Part shown: one piece after another, positions 8,354-17,706 of the stretch
Layout: every line of letters begins with the position of its first letter
Numbering within the stretch: the first letter of the stretch is position 1
Origin: Bradyrhizobium liaoningense
GTDB lineage: Bacteria > Pseudomonadota > Alphaproteobacteria > Rhizobiales > Xanthobacteraceae
NCBI RefSeq assembly: GCF_018130785.1
Contig: NZ_JAFCJT010000013.1
Location: forward strand, 1 to 64,000
DNA length: 64,000 nt
Direction of reading: 5' to 3'
Notes under the pieces: generated by a model
The model's database searches: none
Seen by the model: the letters and a program-made list of their open reading frames with translations, nothing else
What the model was told of the DNA's origin: nothing
Translations under genes and position numbers: made by a program

Positions 8354-9217
8354 TCACGGTTGGCGCGACAGGAACGTATTGCTCCGCGTCTTGCGCACGA
8401 TCGCAAAGCCGCGTGCGACCATGTCCGCAATACAATCCTGCTGCCATTCGTTTTGTGACAGATGCTCGATCACCACCGCGCGCGGCCACAACGCTTGCGG
8501 CGCGTCGCGGAAGAAGCCGATCAGCACGCGGTCCTCAAACCCTTCGACGTCGATCTTGAGTGAATCGACCTGCGCGACGCTGGCCTCGTCGAGAATGCGC
8601 GTCAGCCGCAGCGATGGCACCTTGATCGCCTCGGCGCTGGCCGTGCCGGTGACGACGTGCGTGGCGCCGAGATTGCCGCCGCCGCTCTCGATCATCAGCT
8701 CGCCGTCGCTGTCGCCCGCGGCGGCCTGCACCAGGCGCACCTGCGTCGCCTTCGATGCGGCGTGGTTGAACGCGAGCCGTCCAAACGTCAGCGGATGCGG
8801 CTCGATCGCGACCACTTTGCCTTTGGTGCCGACCTGCTGCGCCATCACCAGCGCAAAGGTGCCAACATTGGCACCGACGTCGACGAATGTACCGCCTGCG
8901 GGCGTGTGCCGGCGCAGGAAGTCGAGCTCGTCGAGATTGTAGTCGGGGTTGAACAGCGCGCCGCGCTCGGTCGCGCTGCCCTGATGGTAGAAGCGGAACG
9001 AGGCGCCCTGGTACTGCACGTCGACAGGGCCGCCGCGCAGCAGGTTGACCAGCCGCGACATCCAAGGGCGGAACGCACCGCGCTTCAGCCCCGACTGTTG
9101 CGCAAGGCGGATGATCGCAGCCTGCGCCGCGTTCGGCGCAAACGCGCCGAACGGCGCGGATGAAGGGGCGTTGTCGGGCGTCAAGCAGGCGGTCCTCGTT
9201 GCAAGCGGCGCATGCAT
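8354..9217 (-). CDS. FkbM-family SAM-dependent methyltransferase
   Basis: A 287-residue protein with the Rossmann-type methyltransferase motif I FVDVGANVGTFAL at about residues 111-123, followed by VVAIEPHP (motif II) and the FkbM-typical LKIDVEGFEDRVLIG. FkbM proteins O-methylate sugars or other small molecules. In rhizobia they often act on surface polysaccharides, but that is only context. The start at 9217 precedes the conserved N-terminal region and follows a palindromic repeat, and longer frames run back through that repeat. It leads the pair with the VOC gene. Confidence 0.8.
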   Translation of the reverse strand: MHAPLATRTACLTPDNAPSSAPFGAFAPNAAQAAIIRLAQQSGLKRGAFRPWMSRLVNLLRGGPVDVQYQGASFRFYHQGSATERGALFNPDYNLDELDFLRRHTPAGGTFVDVGANVGTFALVMAQQVGTKGKVVAIEPHPLTFGRLAFNHAASKATQVRLVQAAAGDSDGELMIESGGGNLGATHVVTGTASAEAIKVPSLRLTRILDEASVAQVDSLKIDVEGFEDRVLIGFFRDAPQALWPRAVVIEHLSQNEWQQDCIADMVARGFAIVRKTRSNTFLSRQP

Positions 9218-9248
9218 AGCCGGTTTTGCCGGGGACTCCAATCTCGCT

Positions 9249-9387
9249 GTCGTCCCGGGGCGCGAAGCGAGCCCGGGACCCATAACCACAGGGAGGAGTG
9301 TAGCGCGAGATCCCCACTCCGAGTCTTCGCCAAACTCAATCCTGTGGGTATGGGTCCGGATCTGTGCTTCGCTTGTCCGGGACGACA
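9249..9387. repeat. Palindromic intergenic repeat, family B (copy 1)
   Basis: The ends are inverted (GTCGTCCCGG / CCGGGACGAC). The interior contains GGGACCCATAACCACAGG facing CCTGTGGGTATGGGTCC. It sits between the ABC transporter and FkbM genes and does not enter either. Confidence 0.8.
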
Positions 9388-9396
9388 ACGCGTGCC

Positions 9397-11355
9397 TCAC
9401 GCCGCCTTTTTCGGCGCGGCCTTGCGCTGGCGCAGGAAGCGGCCGAGCAGCTTGCGCTTGCCCTTGCGCGGGATCAGGTCGATGTCGCTGACGAGTTTTG
9501 CGCCGCCCTTGCGACGTTCCAGCACGATCTTGCGGCTGTGGAAGGCTTCCAGCTCGACGCGATGGGCGACGCTGACGATGGTCGCCTTCGGCAGCTCGTC
9601 GGTAACCATCTTCATCATCTTGTCCTGGCTCTTCTCGTCGAGCGCGGAGGTGGCTTCATCGAGCACGACGATGTCGGGGTTGTGCAGCAGCAGCCGCGCG
9701 AAGGCGAGGCGCTGCTTCTCGCCGCCGGACAGCGTCTGGTCCCACGGTCCCTCTTCCTCGATCTTCTCCTTGAGATGATCGAGGCCGACCTTGTGCAGGG
9801 CTTCGCCGATCTCCTCGACGGTCCAGTCCTCTTCGGCGCCGGGATAAGCGACAGCGCGGCGCAAGCTGCCAGAGGGCACGTAGGGCCGCTGCGGCAGCAT
9901 GAACAGCCGTCGGTCCGGATGGAAATTGACGCTGCCGCCGCCCCATGGCCATAGCCCGGCGATGGCGCGCACCAGCGTGCTCTTGCCGGTACCGGATTCA
10001 CCGGCGACCAGCAGCCGCTCGCCCGGCTCGATCACCACCTCGGTCTCGCCGACCACGGCCGTGCCGTCGTCGAGCGTGACCGAGAGATCCTTCATCTCCA
10101 GCATGGCCTCGTTGCTGGTCTCGCCGCGCTTGATGCGGCCGAGGCCGTCGCCCTGCTCGGCGCGCTCGAGGCCGTCGAGCGACATCATCAGCGAGGCGAT
10201 GCGGCGCGCGCAGGCGTTCCAGTCGGCCAGCCGCGGATAATTGTCGACCAGCCAGCCGAACGCGCTCTGCACGATGGTGAAGGCGGAGGCCGCCTGCATC
10301 ACCTGTCCGAGCGTCATGCTGCCGTCGAGGAATTTTGGCGCGCAAAGCAAGAGAGGGACCACGGGCGCCACAAGGCTCGATCCCTGCGACACCAGCGTCG
10401 TGCGCATATGCTGTCCGGCAAGCCGCGCCCATTGCCGCAGCACGTTGGTAAAATTGCGGTCGATGCCGCCGCGTTCTTCTTCCTCACCGCCGAGCAGCGC
10501 GATGCTCTCGCCGTTCTCGCGCACGCGCGTCAGCGTGTAGCGAAAATCAGCCTCGGCCTGATTCTTGTCCTCGGAGACCTGCACGAATTGACGCCCGATC
10601 ACCAGGATCGAGCCGGAGGCAATCGCAGCATAAAGCATCGCGGCGATGACGAGGAAGCCGGGGATGGTAATAGTCGATCCCGCAAGCGTGACCGTGAGCG
10701 CGCCGCCGATGGTCCAGAGCACGACGATGAAAGTGACGGCCGACAACAGCGCCGAGGTCACGCCGGCGAGAAAATCGACCGGGGAATCGGTCGCCACGCG
10801 GAGATCCTCGGCGATGCGGTATTCCGGGTTCTTGTGATCGCCGCCGACCAGGTTGAGCTGATAATAACGCCCGTTGGCAAGCCAGCGCGTCAGCACGCTT
10901 GCCGTGAGCCAGGCCCGCCAGCGCCGCTGAATGCCCATGCGCGCAAACACCTGGACCACACCGAGTACGATGCTGCCGATCGCGAGCGGGAAGAACACGG
11001 CCGTGAGATGGAAGACGGTGCTCGCCTCGCGCTTCTCGATGGCGTCGAAGATCGCGCGATTCCAGACGTTGATGCCGTACTGGAAGCCGACGGTCAGGAT
11101 GATCAGCACGCCGAGTCCGATCGAGAATGGCCAGGCGAGTCGGTCGCCGTTGCGGCCCCAGAAGCCGCGTGCGCTGATCCAGAAGCGCGTCAGCAGATAG
11201 TCCTTGCGAGCCTGTTCGGCCTCTTCGGGTGAGAGCTCGAGGTCGGGTTCGACCAGCTCGGGCGGCGGCGGTGCGATCTCATCGCCGTTCTCGCCGGTGA
11301 TCTCGACGATGGGCGGCTCTTTGCCCTGTTCGCGCTTTGCGGCCGGCTTGTGCAT
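9397..11355 (-). CDS. SbmA/BacA-like ABC transporter, fused permease-ATPase
   Basis: A 652-residue half-transporter. A charged N-terminal region (~1-60) precedes a membrane domain of the ABC_membrane_2/SbmA-BacA type with about six hydrophobic segments, then a C-terminal ATPase with Walker A GESGTGKST, signature LSGGEKQRLAFARLLL and Walker B IVVLDEATSALD. Related proteins are bacterial YddA, peroxisomal ABCD transporters and BclA, a BacA-like exporter in Bradyrhizobium linked to uptake of peptides and tolerance of nodule peptides. Whether this is the BclA orthologue or one of its paralogues cannot be decided here. It ends KKAA and follows the histidine kinase gene by 52 bases. Confidence 0.85.
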   Translation of the reverse strand: MHKPAAKREQGKEPPIVEITGENGDEIAPPPPELVEPDLELSPEEAEQARKDYLLTRFWISARGFWGRNGDRLAWPFSIGLGVLIILTVGFQYGINVWNRAIFDAIEKREASTVFHLTAVFFPLAIGSIVLGVVQVFARMGIQRRWRAWLTASVLTRWLANGRYYQLNLVGGDHKNPEYRIAEDLRVATDSPVDFLAGVTSALLSAVTFIVVLWTIGGALTVTLAGSTITIPGFLVIAAMLYAAIASGSILVIGRQFVQVSEDKNQAEADFRYTLTRVRENGESIALLGGEEEERGGIDRNFTNVLRQWARLAGQHMRTTLVSQGSSLVAPVVPLLLCAPKFLDGSMTLGQVMQAASAFTIVQSAFGWLVDNYPRLADWNACARRIASLMMSLDGLERAEQGDGLGRIKRGETSNEAMLEMKDLSVTLDDGTAVVGETEVVIEPGERLLVAGESGTGKSTLVRAIAGLWPWGGGSVNFHPDRRLFMLPQRPYVPSGSLRRAVAYPGAEEDWTVEEIGEALHKVGLDHLKEKIEEEGPWDQTLSGGEKQRLAFARLLLHNPDIVVLDEATSALDEKSQDKMMKMVTDELPKATIVSVAHRVELEAFHSRKIVLERRKGGAKLVSDIDLIPRKGKRKLLGRFLRQRKAAPKKAA

Positions 11356-11407
11356 GCGCGGGTAACGCGAACCAAATCAATCGGTTCCCGTTGGTTCCGT
11401 GCCGGCC

Positions 11408-13564
11408 TCACTCGGCGGCGCCGTCGCGGACCGGCCGGAGCCTCGCGGCCCGATGGAGAACGCGCGACAATTCCTCGATCGAATAGGGCTTTTGCACGAG
11501 ATCGAAGCCGGCGACGCCATCTTGTGACAGGGCCTGACTGTAGCCCGTGGTCAGCACGATCGGCACGCGGATGCCGCGGTCGCGGATCGCCTGCGCCAGA
11601 TCCAGCCCGGTCATCCCGGGCATCACCACGTCGGAGAACACGACGTCGAAGCGATCTGCGTCCGCGATGAGATCGGCGAGCGCATCGGTGGCGTTGTCCA
11701 CCAAAGTGATGCTGTAACCGAGCTCGGTGAGGCCGTCGGCAGCGAAATTGGCGAGCTCGATATTGTCCTCGACCAAGAGCACCGACATGCCGCTGCCGGC
11801 CACCGCCGGCGCGGTGTTGGGCGCCTGCCGCTGCGGCAGCAGGTCCGCCGGCACGCGCGGCAGATAGAGCGAGAAGGTACTGCCCTGGCCGACCTCGCTC
11901 TCGACCGTCACTTCGCCGCCGGATTGCCGGGCGAAGCCGAACACCTGCGACAGGCCGAGACCGGTGCCCTGGCCGACCTGCTTGGTGGTGAAGAACGGCT
12001 CGAAGATGCGTCCCAATCGTGCAGCGGGGATGCCGATGCCGGTGTCGCTGACGGCGACGCTGACGAAGCCATGGCTGCCTGCAAGCTCACGGCTGCCCGA
12101 GAGGTGCGCGGGCGCATCAGGCACGGTCGCCGCAGCCTGCACGGCGAAGGTGATCCTGCCTTTGCCCTGCATGGCGTCGCGCGCATTGGTCGCCATGTTG
12201 ATCAGAGCCGTCTCGAACTGGCCGGCATCGGCCTTGACGAGGCAGGGCTCGGCCGGCAGCCGGATTCCGATCTCGATCGCCGGCCCGAGCAACGTGGCGA
12301 GCATGTCGTGCAGCGACTGCATCCGCTCCCCGACGTCGAACACTTCCGGTTTCAGCGTCTGACGCCGCGCAAACGCCAGAAGCTGCGAGGTCAGCTTGCC
12401 GGCGCGCGCGACCGCGTCCGCAATGGCCGTGACGTAGCGCTGCCGCCGCTCCTCGGTCAGTTGCGGCCGGTTCAGCAGGTCGACCGAGGCGCGGATCACA
12501 GTGAGGAGATTGTTGAAATCGTGCGCGACGCCGCCGGTGAGCTGCCCGAGTGCTTCGAGCCGCTGGCTGTGCTTGAGCGCCTCCTCGGCCTCGCGCCGCG
12601 CCGTGGCCTCGGCGTGGAGATGCTGGGTGCGCCGGAACGCGAACGCGAGCAGCAGGAACAGGAGCGCCGTGGCGGGAATGCCGAACACCAGATGCTGGCC
12701 CATGGTGGCGAACCAGCGGGCGCGGATCGCCGAGGTCTCGAGCCCGGCGCTGACATAGATCGGATATTCGGCGACGCGCCTGTAGCCGACGCGCCGCTCG
12801 ATTCCATCCGAAGGCCAGGCGATGGTGATGAGGCCGTGCTCGGGGTGAGCGGCGATCTGCTGCCCGACCGGCCCGGTCGGATCGAGCCGGAAGTCGCGGT
12901 CGAGCCGGGGAAAATGGGTGAGCACCACGCCGTCCGTGCGTCCCATGGCGAAGAAGCTGCCGGGATCGGAGCCGATCCTGGCGTAAAAGCTCTCGAAATA
13001 TTCCGGCAGGACGGAGGCCTGGATGACGCCGATGAAGCTGCCATCGTCGGTTTCGCGACGCCTGCTCACGCTGAAGAAGCGTGCACCCTGATAGGGCGGA
13101 CGCGGCGTCAGGGCCGTGCCGACGAACGTGCCGATGTTCTGGTCGACATGGGCGTAGAAGTAATCGCGGTCCGCAAAACTCAGATCCTGCGGTGGCGAGG
13201 CGAGGCTGTTGACCAGCGATTTTCCGTTCGCGTCGAAGATCCAGGCCGATTTGAGCTGCGGCAACGAATCGGTGAGCCGCTTCAGGCGGCGGTGCAGCGC
13301 CGGTTCGCGCGAGCGGATGACCTCGTCGGGAAGGCCGCGCACGACCTCGTTGAGCTCGGCAAGGCTGCGGTCGATGGTCTCGAACACCTTGAGCGCATGT
13401 TCATGCGCGACGTCGAGCGTGCGCTCGATCTCGCGATCGGCGATGTCCCTTGTCGATGTGTACGAGATCGCGGAGGTGAAGACGAACAGTGCAATCGGCA
13501 GCGCCAGGGATGCCGCCATCATCCACTGCAGCAGTCTCAGCGAGTTGCGTTGCGCGCCCTGCAC
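11408..13564 (-). CDS. Hybrid sensor histidine kinase/response regulator
   Basis: A 718-residue inner-membrane sensor. One membrane helix lies at about residues 14-36 and a second at about 290-310. They bracket a periplasmic Cache-type sensor region containing FADRDYFYAH. A cytoplasmic HWE-free classical kinase core follows: H-box GGVAHDFNNLLTV (phospho-accepting His), N-box NMATNARDAM, G-boxes DTGIGIP and GQGTGLGLSQV. A C-terminal receiver domain carries LLVEDN, the acceptor Asp in FSDVVMPGMTG and the Lys in VQKPYS. The signal is unknown; Cache domains often bind small carboxylates or amino acids. No separate output regulator is adjacent. Confidence 0.9.
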   Translation of the reverse strand: MQGAQRNSLRLLQWMMAASLALPIALFVFTSAISYTSTRDIADREIERTLDVAHEHALKVFETIDRSLAELNEVVRGLPDEVIRSREPALHRRLKRLTDSLPQLKSAWIFDANGKSLVNSLASPPQDLSFADRDYFYAHVDQNIGTFVGTALTPRPPYQGARFFSVSRRRETDDGSFIGVIQASVLPEYFESFYARIGSDPGSFFAMGRTDGVVLTHFPRLDRDFRLDPTGPVGQQIAAHPEHGLITIAWPSDGIERRVGYRRVAEYPIYVSAGLETSAIRARWFATMGQHLVFGIPATALLFLLLAFAFRRTQHLHAEATARREAEEALKHSQRLEALGQLTGGVAHDFNNLLTVIRASVDLLNRPQLTEERRQRYVTAIADAVARAGKLTSQLLAFARRQTLKPEVFDVGERMQSLHDMLATLLGPAIEIGIRLPAEPCLVKADAGQFETALINMATNARDAMQGKGRITFAVQAAATVPDAPAHLSGSRELAGSHGFVSVAVSDTGIGIPAARLGRIFEPFFTTKQVGQGTGLGLSQVFGFARQSGGEVTVESEVGQGSTFSLYLPRVPADLLPQRQAPNTAPAVAGSGMSVLLVEDNIELANFAADGLTELGYSITLVDNATDALADLIADADRFDVVFSDVVMPGMTGLDLAQAIRDRGIRVPIVLTTGYSQALSQDGVAGFDLVQKPYSIEELSRVLHRAARLRPVRDGAAE

Positions 13565-13755
13565 GGTCGCTCCCGGTCCCCCGACCGGAAGCTTAGCTGA
13601 ATTTCCCGCCAGGAAGGAAGCGGCTTATGGCGGTAATCTTCGGTTGTACCTGGAAGGCTCACCCGCGGCGCAGGTTTTGGCAAATTCTACTCAAACTGAG
13701 GTCGATCGTAGAACGCCCCGGCCGCGGTGGCCGGGGGCCGTAGCATGAAGAGGGC

Positions 13756-14538
13756 CTAAATCTGGCGCTCGACCATCTTGAGCTTCAGCTCGGCGATGGC
13801 TTCGGCAGGGTTGAGGCCCTTCGGGCAGGCCTTGGCGCAGTTCATGATGGTGTGGCAGCGGTAGAGGCGGAACGGATCCTCGAGATTGTCGAGGCGCTCG
13901 CCGGTCGCCTCGTCGCGGGAGTCGGAGACCCAGCGGTTGGCCTGGAGCAGCGCGGCGGGACCGAGATAGCGGTCGCTGTTCCACCAATAGCTCGGGCAGG
14001 AAGTCGAGCAGCAGGCGCACAGGATGCACTCGTAGAGGCCGTCGAGCTTCTCGCGGTCCTCGTGGCTCTGGCGCCATTCCTTCTGCGGCGTCGGCGAGGT
14101 CGTCTTCAGCCACGGCTCGACCGAGGCGTACTGCGCGTAGAAGTTGGTGAGGTCGGGAACGAGGTCCTTCACGACAGGCTGGTGCGGCAGCGGGTTGATC
14201 TTCACCGCGCCGTCCTTCACGTCGTGCATCGAGCGGGTGCAGGCCAGCGTGTTCTGGCCGTCGATGTTCATGGCGCAGGAGCCGCAGACACCTTCGCGGC
14301 AGGAGCGGCGGAAGGTCAGCGACGGGTCGATGTGGTTCTTGATCCAGATCAGGCCGTCCAGCACCATCGGACCGCAATCATTGGTGTCGACGTAATAGGT
14401 GTCGACGCTCGGATTCTTGCCGTCGTCTGGATTCCAGCGATAGACGCGGAATTCGCGAGTTTCAGTCGCGCCCGCGGGCTTCGGCCAGGTCTTGCCGCCG
14501 CTGATCTTCGAGTTCTTCGGAAGTGCGAATTCAACCAT
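13756..14538 (-). CDS. sdhB: Succinate dehydrogenase iron-sulfur subunit
   Basis: The 260-residue electron-transfer subunit of complex II. Cysteine clusters for three Fe-S centres are visible: CREGVCGSCAMN for [2Fe-2S], and CILCACCSTSCPSYWWN plus CHTIMNCAKACPKGLNP for [4Fe-4S] and [3Fe-4S]. It passes electrons from SdhA flavin to ubiquinone at the membrane. It is the last gene of the sdhCDAB operon, 42 bases after sdhA. Full length, nothing missing. Confidence 0.97.
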   Translation of the reverse strand: MVEFALPKNSKISGGKTWPKPAGATETREFRVYRWNPDDGKNPSVDTYYVDTNDCGPMVLDGLIWIKNHIDPSLTFRRSCREGVCGSCAMNIDGQNTLACTRSMHDVKDGAVKINPLPHQPVVKDLVPDLTNFYAQYASVEPWLKTTSPTPQKEWRQSHEDREKLDGLYECILCACCSTSCPSYWWNSDRYLGPAALLQANRWVSDSRDEATGERLDNLEDPFRLYRCHTIMNCAKACPKGLNPAEAIAELKLKMVERQI

Positions 14539-14580
14539 TTCGATAAAGCTTTCGCTGTTCGCTCAGTACACGCGCGACGT

Positions 14581-16416
14581 TTAGTAAACGCGAGCTTTGG
14601 GCGGGATGTACTGCACGTCGTTGGTCATGGTGTAGTCGTGAACCGGGCGGTACTCGATCTTGACCTTGCCGGTGTCGTCCAGCCAGGCCAGCGTGTGCTT
14701 CATCCAGTTCTTGTCGTCGCGCTCGGAGAAGTCTTCGCGGGCGTGCGCGCCGCGGCTCTCGGTGCGGTTGGCGGCCGAGTTCATCGTGACCACCGCCTGC
14801 GAGATCAGATTGTCGAACTCCAGCGTCTCGACGAGGTCCGAATTCCACACCAGCGAGCGGTCGGAGACGGCGATGTCGGTGATGCCGCTGTGGACCTTCT
14901 CGATCAGGTTCTGGCCTTCGTTCAGGATTTCGCCGGTGCGGAACACCGCGCAATTGTTCTGCATCACGTGCTGCATGCCTTCGCGCAGCTTCGCGGTCGG
15001 CGTGCCGCCGGAGGCGTAGCGGTAATGGTCGAGGCGGCCGAGCGCCAGCTCGGACGAGTTCGCCGGCAGCTCGGGCTGCGTGGCGTTCGGCGTCAGCTTC
15101 TCGGCGAGACGGAGCGCCGCGGCGCGGCCGAACACGACGAGGTCGATCAGCGAGTTGGAGCCGAGGCGGTTGGCGCCGTGCACGGAGACGCAGGCGGCTT
15201 CGCCGATCGCCATCAGGCCGGGGATGACCGCGTTGTCGTCGCCGTCCTTCTTGGTCAGGACCTCGCCGTGATAGTTCGTGGGGATGCCGCCCATGTTGTA
15301 GTGCACGGTCGGCACGATCGGGATCGGCTCGCGCGTCACGTCGACATTGGCGAAGATTTTTGCGGATTCGGAGATGCCCGGCAGGCGTTCGGCCAGCACC
15401 GCGGGATCGAGATGGTCGAGATGAAGGAAGATGTGGTCCTTCTTCTTGCCGACGCCGCGGCCTTCGCGGATCTCGATGGTCATCGCACGCGAGACGACGT
15501 CGCGCGAGGCGAGGTCCTTCGCGGACGGCGCATAGCGCTCCATGAAGCGCTCGCCCTCGGAGTTGACGAGATAGCCGCCTTCGCCGCGCGCACCTTCGGT
15601 GACGAGACAGCCCGAACCGTAAATGCCGGTCGGGTGGAACTGCACGAACTCCATGTCCTGCATCGGCAGGCCGGCGCGCAGCACCATGCCGCCGCCGTCG
15701 CCGGTGCAGGTGTGCGCCGAGGTGCAGGAGGCGTAGGCGCGGCCATAGCCGCCGGTCGCGAGGATCACGGTCTGGGCGCGGAAGCGGTGCAGCGTGCCGT
15801 CGTCGAGCTTGAGCGCGATGACGCCGCGGCAGGTGCCCTGGTCGTCCATGATCAGGTCGATGGCGAAGAATTCGATGAAGAACTCGGCCGCGTGACGCAG
15901 CGACTGGCCGTACATCGTGTGCAGCATGGCGTGACCGGTGCGGTCGGCGGCGGCGCAGGTGCGCTGCGCCTGGCCCTTGCCGTAGTCCATGGTCATGCCG
16001 CCGAACGGACGCTGGTAGATCTTGCCGTCCTCGGTGCGCGAGAAGGGCACGCCCCAATGCTCGAGTTCGTAGACGGCCTCGGGCGCGTTGCGCACCATGT
16101 ATTCGATCGCGTCCTGGTCGCCGAGCCAGTCCGACCCCTTCACGGTGTCGTACATGTGCCAGCGCCAGTCATCCTTGTGCATGTTGCCGAGCGAAGCGGA
16201 GATACCGCCCTGCGCCGCGACGGTATGCGAGCGGGTCGGAAACACCTTGGTGATGCAGGCTGTGCGCAGGCCGGCCTCGCTGCAACCGACCACGGCGCGC
16301 AGGCCCGCGCCGCCGGCGCCGACCACGACGACGTCATAGGTGTGGTCTTCGATCGGGTAGGCTTTTCCGTTGGTGGCGGGAGCGCCGTTGCCCTTGCCAT
16401 TCGTCTCTGTGGCCAT
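14581..16416 (-). CDS. sdhA: Succinate dehydrogenase flavoprotein subunit
   Basis: A 611-residue FAD-binding catalytic subunit that oxidises succinate to fumarate. The dinucleotide fold VVVGAGGAGLRA is near residue 31, the FAD-linking His lies in RSHTVAAQGG, and the substrate/FAD region HPTGIYGSG and the C-terminal RTESRGAHAREDF are present. A short N-terminal leader rich in Gly/Asn (ETNGKGNGAPATNGKA) precedes the fold and is unusual but small. It starts 3 bases after the sdhD stop, which indicates tight coupling. Confidence 0.97.
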   Translation of the reverse strand: MATETNGKGNGAPATNGKAYPIEDHTYDVVVVGAGGAGLRAVVGCSEAGLRTACITKVFPTRSHTVAAQGGISASLGNMHKDDWRWHMYDTVKGSDWLGDQDAIEYMVRNAPEAVYELEHWGVPFSRTEDGKIYQRPFGGMTMDYGKGQAQRTCAAADRTGHAMLHTMYGQSLRHAAEFFIEFFAIDLIMDDQGTCRGVIALKLDDGTLHRFRAQTVILATGGYGRAYASCTSAHTCTGDGGGMVLRAGLPMQDMEFVQFHPTGIYGSGCLVTEGARGEGGYLVNSEGERFMERYAPSAKDLASRDVVSRAMTIEIREGRGVGKKKDHIFLHLDHLDPAVLAERLPGISESAKIFANVDVTREPIPIVPTVHYNMGGIPTNYHGEVLTKKDGDDNAVIPGLMAIGEAACVSVHGANRLGSNSLIDLVVFGRAAALRLAEKLTPNATQPELPANSSELALGRLDHYRYASGGTPTAKLREGMQHVMQNNCAVFRTGEILNEGQNLIEKVHSGITDIAVSDRSLVWNSDLVETLEFDNLISQAVVTMNSAANRTESRGAHAREDFSERDDKNWMKHTLAWLDDTGKVKIEYRPVHDYTMTNDVQYIPPKARVY

Positions 16417-16419
16417 GGG

Positions 16420-16824
16420 TTACACTCCCGATGAAAGTTGGAGAAGCGCGTAGATGGAGGCGAGCGCAACCGCGGCTGCGAAGAAATTGTTGAGCATGAT
16501 CGAAACGAGCTTCAGCTTCTCGTTGTGAACGTAGTCCTCGATCACGACCTGCATGCCGATCTTCATGTGCCAGGCGCTGGCGACGATGAAGAGCACCATG
16601 ATGATGGCGACCGGCAGCGAGCCGAGGATCTGCTTGGCGCCGGCCTGGTTGCTGCCGAGCAGCATCATGATGATCACCAGTACCGGAATCATCAGCAGCG
16701 TCATGGCGACGGCCGTGATGCGCTGGCGCCAGAAATCGGACGTGCCGGAATGGGCTGCGCCGAGATTGCGGACGCGGCCGAGCGGGGTGCGCATGCTGCG
16801 CTTCGGCGTGTCGGCCGTGCTCAT
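16420..16824 (-). CDS. sdhD: Succinate dehydrogenase membrane anchor subunit
   Basis: A 134-residue anchor with three hydrophobic helices and the family signature HMKIGMQVVIEDYVH, which contributes to haem b and quinone binding. Its ATG overlaps the sdhC stop by 4 bases (ATGA), so it is translationally coupled. With SdhC it fixes SdhAB to the inner membrane. Confidence 0.94.
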   Translation of the reverse strand: MSTADTPKRSMRTPLGRVRNLGAAHSGTSDFWRQRITAVAMTLLMIPVLVIIMMLLGSNQAGAKQILGSLPVAIIMVLFIVASAWHMKIGMQVVIEDYVHNEKLKLVSIMLNNFFAAAVALASIYALLQLSSGV

Positions 16825-17219
16825 CGTCCACCTCCGATCGCATAGGCGATGATCCAGATCAGGACCGTGAGCACGATACCGCCGATCAGCGCGCCCCAGG
16901 TCAGGGCTTCGCGCTCATTGGCCTTGAAGCCGTAGCCGAGGTCCCACACGAAGTGCCGGATACCGCTCAGCATATGGTGCATCAGCGCCCAGGTGTAGCC
17001 GAACACGATCAGCCGGCCGATGATGCTGCCGGTGAAGGCCTGGACGTGGCCATAGGCGGCGGGGCCGGAGGCCGCCGCGATCAGCCACCAGGCCAGCAGC
17101 AGGGTGCCGACGTAGAGGGCGATACCGGTGGCGCGATGAACGATGGACAGCGCCATCGTCAGCGTCCAGCGGTAGACTTGCATGTGGGGGGAAAGCGGTC
17201 GTTCGATCCGTGCGGTCAT
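16821..17219 (-). CDS. sdhC: Succinate dehydrogenase cytochrome b556 subunit
   Basis: A 132-residue membrane subunit with the family motif RPLSPHMQVYRW, then SIVHRATGIAL and HHMLSGIRHFVWDLG, whose His residues ligate haem b and shape the quinone site. Three membrane helices are present. The ATG at 17219 matches the usual MTARIERPLSPH beginning, and longer frames add unrelated sequence. It is the first gene of sdhCDAB, so the operon promoter should lie in the 487-base gap upstream. Confidence 0.95.
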   Translation of the reverse strand: MTARIERPLSPHMQVYRWTLTMALSIVHRATGIALYVGTLLLAWWLIAAASGPAAYGHVQAFTGSIIGRLIVFGYTWALMHHMLSGIRHFVWDLGYGFKANEREALTWGALIGGIVLTVLIWIIAYAIGGGR

Positions 17220-17706
17220 GGGCTTTTGATGTTTTATTGCGGCCCAGCATGGGGCGCGCGGGGATCGCGAAAGGTCGGCTCTATTTACGGAGTCGATTCC
17301 GCCTGCGCAATCTCCAAATCGCCATAAATCGAACGGTGGTTCAGCCTTAGAGCGTTGATGAAACAAGGCCAATCAGGGGCTTGGTATACCAGGGCGTCGG
17401 TCCGCCAACGAAAGATTGAATATTAATTCATAAATTGTCTGCTCGCTCCGGTGCATTGAAATTGCTATTGGAACGCCTCTAAACGGACCATGCCGTCCAA
17501 ACTCTCCAAGGCGTCGGTCAGCCCGGCGCAGGTGTGCTTCCCGGGCCTTTCATGCGGTCCGCTTCGGATATGCGCAGCCTGCATTCCACCCCAGCCGGGA
17601 GGCGCAGCGTGTCGACCGCGGGAATCAGATCGCCTAAAGCTCCGAACACAGCTTTCCGAACGGACGTCTCGGAGAAGTTGCGACCAGTCGCCGGGGCAGG
17701 TCAGGG
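17220..17706. other. Divergent intergenic region sdhC / TauE-SafE
   Basis: No gene or RNA is recognised in these 487 bases. The middle (about 17410-17440) is strikingly AT-rich for this genome and contains the inverted repeat TGAATATTAATTCA (17417-17430). This is the most likely place for the sdh promoter and perhaps an operator. Confidence 0.5.

Noticed and set aside
13852..16434. 860-codon open frame on the plus strand over sdhA and sdhB
   Set aside because: It is fully antisense to two well-conserved genes. Long antisense frames are common where the third codon base is mostly G or C; the translation is Arg/Val/Ala-rich with no domain.
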